From Angiostrongylus vasorum (Eukaryota; Nematoda; Chromadorea; Rhabditida; Metastrongylidae): a DNA stretch of 64,000 nucleotides. Both the position numbers and the translations under genes were made by a program. The notes under the pieces are model-generated. The model was not told the DNA's origin. It worked only from the letters and a program-made list of their open reading frames with translations, and ran no database searches. The stretch is taken from NCBI GenBank assembly GCA_018806985.1, contig JADANN010000380.1, positions 1,738,501 to 1,802,500 on the forward strand. The letters are read 5' to 3'. Below are positions 1-9,899 of the stretch, piece after piece. Positions within the stretch are counted from its first letter, which is position 1, and every line of letters begins with the position of its first letter.

Positions 1-1011
1 TATTTTTAGTGTTAGATGGCTATGCCTAGGCCCTTAACACTCTCATGGACGACGCCAGATTTTGCTTTTTTGCGGATTGGGTGACGTCTAATTCTTCATG
101 GTGCTCATTATAACACCCCAGGATGCCACAGCGGCCACTCCGGCAGCTTTTAGTTGGCTCCACTGGTTTTTTGTGGTTTCTATTGCATAAATCGGTTCTT
201 CTGTGCGTTCTGAAAATTTTGCGCTCCTGTTATCCTCTATGTTCTCCATGTTCTCCTTTATACAACCCCTTGTCTTCGGTGTGTATACGACTCTTTTCTG
301 CAAAGAAAAAAACACTCGCCCACTATGCAGTCGTACTGTAGTAAACATATTTAATGAAGTTGTTCAAAATCTTCAAAGAATAGTGCGGTTTTTCCTTCTA
401 GTTTTGATGCTCCCATTCCTACAATACCCAAAGGTCATCATAGAGACTGAAAAATAGAAAACATCGAATTGCTTGTCGAAAATGACCCAGCACATTGCAT
501 GCGTTGCCAGTTCCTCGAGCCAGAGAGATTTCTTCGACTCTACGTTGGCCGCACTCTCTATGCCGCATACTTCCTTCAATACCCATAGTCTCTCGCCGCA
601 GAATGAGGAATTCAGTGAGAAAATGTCAAGACATGGCCTTACTCATTGCTTTATATAAGCTACCGATTGATTACAAGTATGGGAAGCCAATTCTATAATT
701 CTTGAAATATTCTTGAAATAAACCACCGGGAAGAAAATGAAACCTCTATAGGTCAACCCAGCCACTTCCGCAACTTCATTTTGACACCGTATTGAGTTCA
801 GTCGTCTCGAGACTGTTAAGGAAGCAAGGTCGCAGAAACGTTAGCCATCGAGCTTTAAAAATACTTGTCAACATTATCCTCTCAGCTTGTCGAGAGGGTA
901 CGTGGTATTCTATAAGTTGATCGCTAATGCCATATCTGTCGAAAATCGCTTTTTCGAATCATGTCGTTGTATTTACATGCCTCATATTTCCTAAATTTGT
1001 TTGACTTTCAG
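1..1011. other. Left-edge region without an identified gene
   Basis: Only short overlapping open frames are present and none shows recognisable protein sequence. A T-rich acceptor ends at 1,011 and opens the first exon of the broken gene to the right, so part of this stretch is probably its intron or upstream region. I see no repeat family from elsewhere in the window here. Confidence 0.4.
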
Positions 1012-1267
1012 ATCTATGGTCGTGACGACTTTAATGCCACGCTTCCACAGTTTACTGTGGAACTCTTAACACAGAGAGTATTCAAAGAGCTGAAATATGC
1101 TGAATTTTCTCTAAATATTTTATCAAATAGAGCAACCACTAAGCCTGAGCTGCTCATCTCAACAGGGGGTATTTAAGTGGTTCATATTTTTAGTATATCA
1201 TGCTGTTATGGTTTAGAACTTCGAGGTTGTTTAGCGTTTTCAATTGAAAAATAATGTTCAGGATGCT

Positions 1268-1693
1268 TCAATGAAGCTGCGATATTTGCAAAACTCTGGA
1301 CCGCAGGTGCCTATGGTGGGGAACGAACGCGCTATTGTCCTTTCCGGGGAGTAACGAGTTCGCCACCACACCATGCGGGTCCCTCGTTTCGCCTCTCTCA
1401 GCTAGTTCTATCAATCTTTTGCCATCAGCAATCACCCGTCAACGGGATTGATCTGAGGAGCTCAAATCGGCAATGAAGCCAGTTAAGCTGAGGCTATAGT
1501 TATAATCACAACTTCAACTTTTTTTTATTTACTGCCTACTCTTTTTTTTTTTAATGGCAGGGTATATTATATATTGTTCGTTCCCCGCCATAGGCACCTG
1601 CGATCCAGAGTTTTGCAAATATCTCAGCATCACTGAAGTTATATTTCGCAATATACCCTGCCATCAAAAAATAGGCAGTAAATAAAAAAAATA
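1268..1693. mobile_element. Composite family-C repeat plus TIR-bearing MITE inserted at an exon boundary
   Basis: The block is bounded by a 12-bp direct repeat, GTTCAGGATGCT, at 1,256-1,267 and 1,694-1,705, which looks like a target-site duplication. The left half (1,268-1,515) is a family-C repeat with a tRNA-like promoter on the minus strand. The right half (about 1,528-1,690) has inverted ends: TTTACTGCCTA followed by a T run and TGGCAGGGTAT on the left, and the complement on the right, as in a MITE. It separates the donor of one exon from the next exon of the gene around it. Confidence 0.65.
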
Positions 1694-2579
1694 GTTCAGG
1701 ATGCTGTTTACGTCTGGAATAAGTACTGGGAGAAGATGGACAACAACTTAATGAGAATTCCAGATAGAACTGTGTTACTGGTTGAGAGGGCGACCAGCTA
1801 CAAATTGGCAAGTGTGCTGTTTAAGTAACTGTTTAGTACCTCACTATCTTAAATATTGTTTCTTCAAGCTTTCAATAATATTAGGTTTTGTTTTCTTGAT
1901 AGGTGGACGAACATCTGGAAACCGTGGCAGTTGATGGCCTTATTCGTATATTGGATGCAGCTGTCATCAATGGAGATGATGTATCTGGTCTTTTGTATTC
2001 CAAGCGCATGGCAGCGGCCCAAAAGTTTTGTAAAGCACTAAAATTGGTTGGCTATTTAAAGAAGTTCCTTACATTTACAATGACTCCAACTTGGTATAAA
2101 TGGTTCTATTTCCTGTGATTTATTAATCTGTCGATCTATTCATTAAAGGTTATCCCAAAGGTGCGAATAGGTTGGGGAATCCACGAGAGATATGTCGTTC
2201 CTTATCAATTGGTAACAGCAGAGTCATTTACATTTGATCAACTGCCGCAGGTTTGTCGGAGGTTTTCGCGCCTGCGTCACTCAGGTGAAGAAGTGCTTGT
2301 TATTGAAGAGAATGGATATTTGATGATATGTAAAGCACTTCGAGTTGCTCGTCTTCTTAAAGGTAAGAATATCAGAAGAACAATTAGTGTAGCACTTCAG
2401 TGGTGTCTAAATTTAAATATCCTAGTGTTTAAACAGTCTTTAGAATCGTGGAAGATGGGATGGTCATGTAGCAAGTCGCAGAATTACGCGTTCTCTCCTT
2501 CTCAACCTAGTCTGGGAAGCTTTTTTGAACAACAGTGGGAGGAGTAAGTTTGGATCCTGACTCTCTACTGAATTCAATA

Positions 2580-3340
2580 GTGTAACGAGTTTTACGGAGA
2601 TTTATGTTTGGAATCACTTCCACGCTTGTCGAACACTCCTGTGTTCGGCTAGGTCATCATGTCTCCAATTTCTCGCTTGTGAAAATGGAACTTTGATGTG
2701 GTCATTTCTTATCCGAAACCTGAAAAATCCCCCCGGAATCCCGGGGTTGATGTTGATACTCTAAATGGTAGGACCTATTGGTGTGCTTGTTTATAGGCAT
2801 GGATACCGATCCATATTTGTCTTCTAGGGTTTCTTCCTTGATTCCCAAGGCTTCCTTAAAACTACGACTTCGTTAGGATTGAAATCGTGTTGTTTCCTAA
2901 TTTGAAAACAGTTGAGATTTTAATACCTCATCTGTTGCTAATTGACTTGTAAATTGATTCTTAAATTTTTAGACTCTTAAATATCGGATGCTACAGTAAT
3001 TTTTTACCGTTCTTAATTAGGGGTTTCCTAGAGCCTCTTAGCATTAGAAAGAATAAGAGGTAGATTTCGAGTAGTCTTTTCTGAACTGTTATGTCACCAG
3101 TTGCTCCCTTTCGTTAGTACACTTGCAACAATCTGCATTTTTATCTTTTTTTCAGTTCGTATGCAGTGACTGTGTGCCAACTGACAAATTACTAATCAGT
3201 AAGCAAAATGGCTTTCCGGGCGACATCTTGCAATCGGATCTTTTGCAGCGACAGAGTAGCACACAGATTATTGCTAATAAGTAGGGTACTTCGTCCCTGA
3301 AGGGGCACAACAGAAAATACGAATTGATAAATAACGGCAT
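2580..3340. other. Intron-like AT-rich stretch
   Basis: No frame with protein-like content is seen and no repeat family found elsewhere in the window is present. It lies between exon-like blocks of the surrounding gene and is best read as intron. A short GC-rich palindromic patch near 2,728-2,748 (runs of C then G) is the only visible structure. Confidence 0.35.
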
Positions 3341-4779
3341 TTCATGGTGTGTGTATTGCCATTAGTTGTCAGGGTGAATGTGTTAATGAGTACTGGTGCT
3401 TGGATGGAAGTTAATCCAGATCAACGTAGTGTTCAAGAGCATCTACAAACTTTATCCCTATTAAGAGCTGGATGCTGTTCGTCGTTCTGGGAATGTTCAG
3501 TGCCATCAGAACAAGCTCCAAATAATGTTCCTATGCAGTCTATTTGGAGTTGGGAGAACAGTTTGGATTCAAGCAGAAGTGGACCAGCTGTAGACTCCAT
3601 ACTTTGTATAGTGGCTGGGACGAACAAAGAATGTGGAAAACTACCTAGTAGTACTAGCTAGAATTATTTCATTTTGAACTTTTTTTTGCCAAGTATAGTG
3701 TAGTTACTTGCTTTTATTATCACAATTTTCATGCCACTGTTAAACAATGACATGCGTGAGATCTGGACGCCCCGTACTTATTGTTTGATTATTTTCATGG
3801 TCGTTTGGAATTCTCTTCATCACAGATATACCTGACGGCGTGCCTCATAGACTTGGTTTGCAGCATTGTGAGATTTCCGGAACGACCGAGAGTGCTTTGC
3901 AATGGTCCGATCTTTTAGATGGGATTGTTGAACTCAGCATGAGTGATCCTATTGTGACATGGATTGCGTGCTATACTTCACCTATATCTAGATATTTTAA
4001 CATGACAACGTAGCGGGAAATCATTAAAAGGGCACTTGGAATACCACCACAATTTCTATTTTTATGAGGTTGTCCAACTCGTGACAAGTCGACCGGTATG
4101 GTAGTCCCCAAAAAGAGTGGTTACGAATCATGAAAAAGACCACTGGAATACTTATTAGTTTAGATAAGTTAGCAAATTATGATGAATTCGAAGATAGATC
4201 ACAACTGGTTTGAACATAATACGTAGGTGTATTAACAAATACATCATCATGTGTACCGAATTAGCTAGGCACCGCTTCACTGGTTCACAAAGAACTGTAC
4301 CACAGTTTTGGCATTCCAATATTGGCTTGTTCAAAGCAGATGTACGTCAGGCATTTCTCGTGGAAAGCTATCTATATTTGATAGCTTTAAAAAAAGCTTT
4401 TGGATAAGTCCATTTTTTCAGCGAGAGGGTATTGCTATTGAAAGCATGGAAGGTGAAAAATCGGGCCAGTGAAGAAACGTAGAGGTATTTTTGCCTGAAT
4501 AGTGGGATTCGACATCTGGGGTTGGCTTGTCACCATAATAAAATGGTAGATCACTGAGGAAACTTCTCAGAATGGCTCGATGTTTACACACTTCCACAGG
4601 CCACGTGCTCATTAATGTGCTTTACGCAGTCTGTCTTTAGGATCGCTCACCGACTTTTACCAACTTTTTATTTTGCATTTATTTTTAGGCATAGTTTACA
4701 ATTTACTTAAATTTGGCACTTTACATACACAGCTATTTATATAAAGTATCGTAATTCCTTTTCTCTCTCGCGTAATCGT

Positions 4780-5350
4780 CCATGGTGGAGGTCTACTTCG
4801 AGCATAGTGAAGTCACCGACGTCCATTCTGAATTCCTAAAATCGTTTCCATTTGCGAATGTAGATAGTTGACGTTAGCCACGAAGACGTCCGCCCATCGT
4901 TCGTTCTTTTCATCCATCTGTCTCATCTAACTGTTCTTGTCAGATTATACGACCAACCCAGAATTCGGCCCGTGAAGCTCTCCTTCTTCCAATTCCTCGT
5001 TCATGTTATTCTCCACGTCCACTGAACGTCCAAGGTACACGCACGAGGTTTCTGTAAGCAAAGAACTATCCAGTTTCATTTGTTCACCTTCGCACCTTAG
5101 GGTTTTCATGAACTGGGTCTTCGTCCTATGCGAAGTCCAGTCTTTTTTCTTGTTTCATAGAGATCATTGAGCATCGTCTCTGCTTCACTGGAACTCCAGA
5201 AATTGTCTTCGCTTATGACACGTGGACTGCGCAAGACCATCGTTGGTAGAGATTTCATAATAAAGATACCCCGCTAAAAATAAAACAATTTGTTCCGACT
5301 TTAGAACCTCCGTTTCAGCAATGACTCTAGTACTCTGTGGCACAACCCCC
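4780..5350 (-). mobile_element. RTE-type retrotransposon fragment (end of reverse transcriptase)
   Basis: Reading the minus strand from about 5,225 down to about 4,930 gives, with frame changes, VISEDNFWSSSEAETMLNDL, then a KT.FMKTL-like block and VYLGRSVDVENNMNEEL. This is the order seen in RTE-clade reverse transcriptases (FADDIVLI, then KTQFM, then YLGR..NMEN..EEL). The piece is riddled with frameshifts and stops, lacks endonuclease and catalytic core, and is a dead fragment. The left boundary is uncertain. Confidence 0.7.
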
Positions 5351-5499
5351 ACACACTCTATTAGCACTATTTAGAGACCGATATTGGCTTGTAACCCACT
5401 CATACCAGCGCCCTATCACGATCCTAGTTCGCCGTTCCCTTTAGACAACGACGTTTGACATAGCCATCTTCTTCTTCTATCGCGTAAGTCTTCGATTGC

Positions 5500-6190
5500 T
5501 TAAGATACTCCATTATTGTTAACGTCCTCCATGTTCATCTTCGTTATACCAAAATCAATCTTACTGGTTGATCATGTTATTATTCATATTTTCTGCACTT
5601 GCATTTCTTGGCATCGCCATTTCGTCATTGTTACGTTAGCTTTGTTATATATAAAAGGTCAGTTACTCAAGTTTCTGGCGTTTCAATCAAATGGAAAGGA
5701 GCCGCGTAGCAGAATATATCATACCACGATCGAGCCAAATCACTATACTCCATGCGTCCACCAGTTTACAAATAACTTATTCCGTCTGTTTCAATCACAT
5801 TCGCTTTTGGTGACCCAGAGGAAGTTGTATCACTGTGATCCGTAGACAGCATATTTTAAAACCGGCTTTCCCTTAACTTTGACACAAACAATCGATAGCA
5901 ATAATAATCTTCCATAAAAGGCTCTCCGTATCTCATTAACGACAAACTGCTTCATCCCATATATTGGTTGTTCCTGGGTGTGCAACTCTCTGTTGGTCGA
6001 CCAAGCCAAAGAACTTGGTAATTCTATTCGGAGGCCTCACTTGGAGTAAATTCATCCCATAGTAGACCCCTGCAAGCTACTCCTGGGAACATTCTCGCCA
6101 GGGTCAGTTGTCGTCGGTTATCGAAATGGGTAAGCATATTGACGAGGGCATGTGAAAGAATACAATAATTACATTAGACGTAAACACTTG
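5500..6190. other. Stretch with no supported gene
   Basis: A 109-codon plus-strand frame (5,516-5,845) has hydrophobic, low-information content and no splice or family support. The minus strand near 5,730-6,060 contains scattered protein-like words but with many stops, so a very old retroelement remnant is possible. I assign nothing. Confidence 0.3.
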
Positions 6191-6254
6191 AAAATTTATA
6201 ATAACCACGATAATAAAGGCAGAATCGCACATAAAATTATGTGGTGAAAGCTAC

Positions 6255-6412
6255 TTGGCAAGCAGGAGTGGGCGGCATGCGATTGTAGGAATCGGTGGGC
6301 GCGTCGCATTCGAAGGCGATTGGCGACATCGCGGGTACGCGGTAGAATTCGCGACACGACTTCCCCTCGACGTTGCTGAAACACAAACCACTCCGCCACG
6401 ATTGCATAACGA
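6255..6412 (-). repeat. Possible tRNA-derived SINE head
   Basis: On the minus strand the block GTGGCGGAGTGGTTTG resembles a pol III A box of a Leu/Ser-type tRNA, and CGCGAATTCTACC about 45 bases later resembles a B box. The segment is more GC-rich than its surroundings. It does not fold convincingly as a full tRNA. No second copy was found in this window, so assignment to a SINE family is tentative. Confidence 0.3.
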
Positions 6413-7159
6413 GTAACTTTTATATCGGGAAAAAAATTGGCACTACTAGAATAGTGAGGGATTTGTGGATAATCAGGAGGTACTCTACATCACAAACACT
6501 CGAGCTGGTACGCCAACATGGAGTCGCAAAACCTGTAGCTAATCACCAATGATCACAGCATCCAGAAAGAAAACGCAGAAGTTCGTTCAGTACTATCATT
6601 TCAACCAGACTTGAAAATGTGAAGAATTAACTACCACTGCTCGTTGGTAGTAGTAGCCCATTTAGTGACCCTACTTCTCAAAATGTCAAAACTGAACTTT
6701 TCAAACACTGGGAAATTAAAAATGTCGTGTTGTTTCACAAAAAAGTAACCTACACGGCATCGGTGAATAACAGCCCAATCCATCTGCTACCGACCATCTG
6801 GGAGTACTGTACCCGGGGTGAGATGAAAGCAGTACTGGAAACCATGGATATTTAAAGTGTTTTGGTGAGGAAGCAATGCTCTTTCACGAGCTTCGCGGCA
6901 GCTACGCGACCAGTCTGCAATGGCAGTGTCATAGCTGTTAAGACAAAGGCCCAACAATGAGATACCCCCACGACAAAATTATTTACAGCCATCGCTGACA
7001 GCATCACACTAAAATTGGAGCGGGATAACACTGAAATGTGAGGGGACGACACCCATAAAAACAATATTCGTAAATTATACATTCGTTACACGCTGATGAT
7101 GCGTTGTTAGTTGGAAACCGGGAGAGTCCACGCTTTCGAAAATATAAATGCTAAGTAGG

Positions 7160-7512
7160 AGCGAGTAGTGCAATGGGAATGGTCCAATTCAATACGCTGA
7201 CGGCCAACTTTCCAAGGAGCTGATTCGACCCAGGACTGGACCAGCCGAGTATCTCATCTCTGAGATCGAAGAATTGCTATCAGACCCATCTGCGAACTAA
7301 TCAATCCCTCTAATCCACGTGGGAACACCCTAGCACGGTTATCTCAGGATTCTAGGTAGGATGTACTCAACCAGCATTCAACGACATTCGTGGTGAAGGC
7401 GGAAGAAGTCTCAAGCAGAAACCAAGACGAAAAATAGAAACTTCAAAAAACATTCGTGGACGACGGTTGGTTGAGAAGAACCGAATCTAATGCTAGAAGC
7501 GCTGTGATCAGC
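7160..7512 (+). repeat. Family-B SINE-like repeat, diverged copy
   Basis: The segment shares with the copy at 21,265-21,606 the order: GAGCACGG-like head, GGGAACACCCTAGCACGG, CTCAGGATTCTAG, CAACCAGCATTCAACGACATTC, CTCAAGCAGAAACC, then GTGGACGACGGTTGG and CTGTGATC near the end. The body is about 340 bp. Diverged by many substitutions and small indels, so an old insertion. It carries no coding capacity. Confidence 0.6.
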
Positions 7513-7517
7513 AAACT

Positions 7518-8340
7518 ATGATGCATGTGACGTCTGATCATGTAATTATCTCTAATCTGACAGTAATAAAATGCGAAGTCAACTACATATGGAAAACGAC
7601 AAAAAGTTTTTCACCATCAGATTCTTCAACATTAGTGACGGGTCTGATTAACGAAGTTATAGCACAGATTGTAAAATTACAACGAGGCTACAGCGAAACA
7701 TTACAGGATTTGTCATTCCAAATATCGGCATAGACAAAGTTCAACTAGAGGAGCACCTCGTTGTTTAGAATCTAGATTATATTAAGGTTATTGCGATATT
7801 TTCACTCTCAGCAGATAGAATTACCTACTACAAGTTCATAAATCGTGAGGAAGCCTTTACAGCAAGGAAGTATTGTTAAGAAATCAACAAAATGAACCAA
7901 GAATGGCAACGCCTTTAACCGACAGTGTTCATTCCCCAGCCAGTTTTGTGGCACGACAAGACTTTTATCTTAATCATAATGCCCACAACACGCAAGTAGC
8001 ATTTCGCCAACTGCTTGTAGAGAAAGTCTCCAACAATCGAACACTCTTAAAATGGCAAAAAAGGAGTTCGAATCCAGCTTGCAAGTCCGGAATCACGTAA
8101 ATCTTTTGCCTCAGATGTAAAGAAGCTGACCGATTTGATTTCCATTATACTTGAAATCGAAAGACAAAAGATGGACAAACGTTTCGCAGTAATACAACCT
8201 TCAAAAAAATATGTTGAAGTCAACTGAAAAAGCTAAAGTTAATTTAAATTAACGAATAATCGAAATGAATGACAGATTACAGAATATCATTGGGATAACT
8301 CCATCATATCATATCAAGCTTCAAGCACAGTACACAAGCT
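7518..8340. other. Region with short frames only
   Basis: Two plus-strand frames of 71 and 75 codons (7,518-7,733 and 7,873-8,100) have ordinary composition but no domain, no clear flanking splice pair and no start context. They may be exons of an unrecognised gene or chance frames. I cannot decide from sequence alone. Confidence 0.25.
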
Positions 8341-8565
8341 CAAAGACGAATCACTGGGCGAGCCCATGACATTTTCAAAGAGACACGTGAAAAGAAGCCA
8401 CTGAAGCTACTAAGTGACAATAGTTGTTGAATAGTGGGCTTCTCCTTGGAGAACGCCAACGAGTAGCTGTCGGTTGTCCCCATCTATCGGTCGTTTCCCG
8501 AGGAAGAATTGATTTTACTCGAGGAATTTTCACAAACAGCACAACACCTTCACAATAACTCTCAC

Positions 8566-8700
8566 CATTTACAGACGGCTCGCAGGACCTGTTCATTGGG
8601 CGCCAGCGGGATTCCGGTGATGGTGCCGCAGCCGACTCGGGTCATCATCTCGTCGAACCGTTGCAACTGCGATTTGGCGCGCATCAGACGATACCGTAAA
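8566..8700 (-). CDS. Exon-like block of an unknown minus-strand gene
   Basis: On the minus strand a 135-base block is framed by an acceptor (GTTTATAG) and an excellent donor (AAATG followed by GTGAGAG). It is much more GC-rich than its surroundings and has one open frame of 44 complete codons containing LMRAKSQLQRFDEMMTRVGC and ITGIPLAPNEQVLRAVCK. The mix of charged and hydrophobic residues looks like a conserved globular or helical protein. No neighbouring exon is certain; the 8,784-9,002 block could be upstream. I do not recognise the family. Confidence 0.45.
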
Positions 8701-8783
8701 CTATAAACATATATGTGTGGAGCCCCACGGCTATCATAAGCGAAGAACGTTAAGAAAATGGCAAAGATTTGTTCTAAACTACC

Positions 8784-9002
8784 TCATGTTAGCTTAGTAG
8801 TCGAAGAAGAAACTATAGAAATTTCAGAGCTGCGACCATGATCTTTCAGCACTTCAGCAGCAAAAAATTTTGGCTGATCCCTTGCACTATCATGTTCAAC
8901 ACAAATCTCCTCGCTAAAAACATAATTTCCCATCTCCGACTCAAATATTTGCTGATAGTCCTCTATCCTTCTTCGATCCTCTACCAATATCTCCATACTT
9001 CC
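8784..9002 (-). CDS. Exon-like acidic block, minus strand
   Basis: A minus-strand frame opens with MEILVEDRRRIEDYQQIFES, continues through an acidic region (EEICVEHDSARDQPKFF) and ends at TGA (8,784-8,786) after a Ser/Thr-rich tail. Composition favours a real protein rather than chance. A family-A SINE begins only about ten bases upstream of the ATG, so the true 5' end may have been separated by that insertion. It could be a terminal exon. Function unknown. Confidence 0.35.
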   Translation of the reverse strand, partial: GSMEILVEDRRRIEDYQQIFESEMGNYVFSEEICVEHDSARDQPKFFAAEVLKDHGRSSEISIVSSSTTKLT

Positions 9003-9011
9003 CTTCCTTTG

Positions 9012-9290
9012 GGGCGTGTGTAACGCAGTGGTTAGAGGCGCCATGCAAAATACATGGGTTCGATCCCGTGCCCACGACCACCGAGCCCTCCACCCCTACG
9101 GGTTTGGTAAAGTGGTACCACACTTGTTTGGGAGGACAGCAGCACTGGCTCGGTACATCGGTAAGCCAGCACGAGTCATTGTGTAGGCCAGATATACATT
9201 GAATCTCCTCTAACGATGCTTGATGAAGTCGAAGGGCATGGCGCATCTATCAAGGATTGATCAGCTCCGAGAGTTTATCCTTTTGTCCTT
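9012..9290 (+). repeat. Family-A tRNA-derived SINE
   Basis: The head has a pol III A-box-like CGCAGTGGTTAGAGGCGCC and a clear B box GGGTTCGATCCCGTG. The shared family-A body follows: ACCCCTACGGGTTTGG, GTACCACACTTGTTTGGGAG, CAGCACTGGCTCGGTACATC, GAGTCATTGT, GATGCTTGATGAAGTCGAA, GGATTGATCAGC, ending in TTTATCCTTTT. The family is repeated at least ten more times in the window on both strands. Non-coding; any open frames here are shadows. Confidence 0.85.
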
Positions 9291-9554
9291 TATCCCCTTT
9301 TCCAGTTTTGTATTATTACTCTTCTCTAGATTGTTCAGCTTATAGCGTTCTTTCATTATTATTCTTTTTAATAACATAACGTTTCAGCTGCTTTTCTGTG
9401 TTATGGAATGCTCTGGGACTTCGACATGAAGTGACACACGTAAACAAGTATTTAGCCATTTTTATTCTTGATAATACGTCTTGATATTCGCTAGCATTCT
9501 ATGGATCTCCTTAATAGAGGGATTACATACCGGTTAATCCCGAGGTAACCTGCG

Positions 9555-9860
9555 CGTCCAAAGGTGGCGGAAAGTGGTTCAATGGCTGACCAAAAGCAGC
9601 CTTTGCTTTCCTGAGACGCAGGTGGAACCAGGAGATGAATTCACTATTTGTGCTGCACCAATTCGGCGCATACCTTTTGTGTTTACGAAGCCGTATTCAT
9701 GAATGCGTGCATGGGTGTGTTCTCGTTTATGCGGATTGTTCGGCAAGAGCCTGAAATCAAGTAACAGGGAATTACTTGACAGGCGATCAGGAGTCATCTC
9801 CAACAAACAAGCTGTCCTCTACCCCGACAAAGCTGGCAAGCTACTACTACAAGCTGTATA
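9555..9860. repeat. Dispersed repeat shared with 40,020-40,170 (opposite strand)
   Basis: The first part (about 9,555-9,700) is similar in reverse orientation to 40,020-40,170: both contain GACCAAAAGC, the GCTTCCCTGAGACGCAG block, and CCAATTCGGCGCA. The copy stands just left of an RTE remnant and the other copy stands next to a Penelope/RTE cluster, so it may be an upstream or linked part of one of these elements. Confidence 0.45.
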
Positions 9861-9899
9861 AAAAGCTAAAGCCCAGTTAAATAAACGGGTCTCATCCAC

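Larger units (their letters stand above)
1012..4013 (+). pseudogene. Multi-exon gene of unknown family, probably broken
   Basis: Plus-strand exon-like blocks lie at 1,012-1,168 (contains DDFNATLPQFTVELLTQR), about 1,695-1,813 (DAVYVWNKYWEKMDNNLMR), about 1,901-2,047 (DEHLETVAVDGLIRILDAAV), 2,149-2,362 (IGWGIHERYVVPYQLVTAES), about 3,375-3,655 (AWMEVNPDQRSVQEHLQTLS) and 3,826-4,013 (ending in TAG). All read like genuine soluble-protein sequence, and good GT donors follow several of them. Three things suggest decay: a 426-bp repeat insertion sits at the acceptor of exon 2; the frame expected after the 2,362 donor meets two TAG codons that would be CAG after one change each; and exon 3 to 4 joining is not clean. 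I do not recognise the family. A living gene with a more complex splicing pattern is the alternative. Confidence 0.5.
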
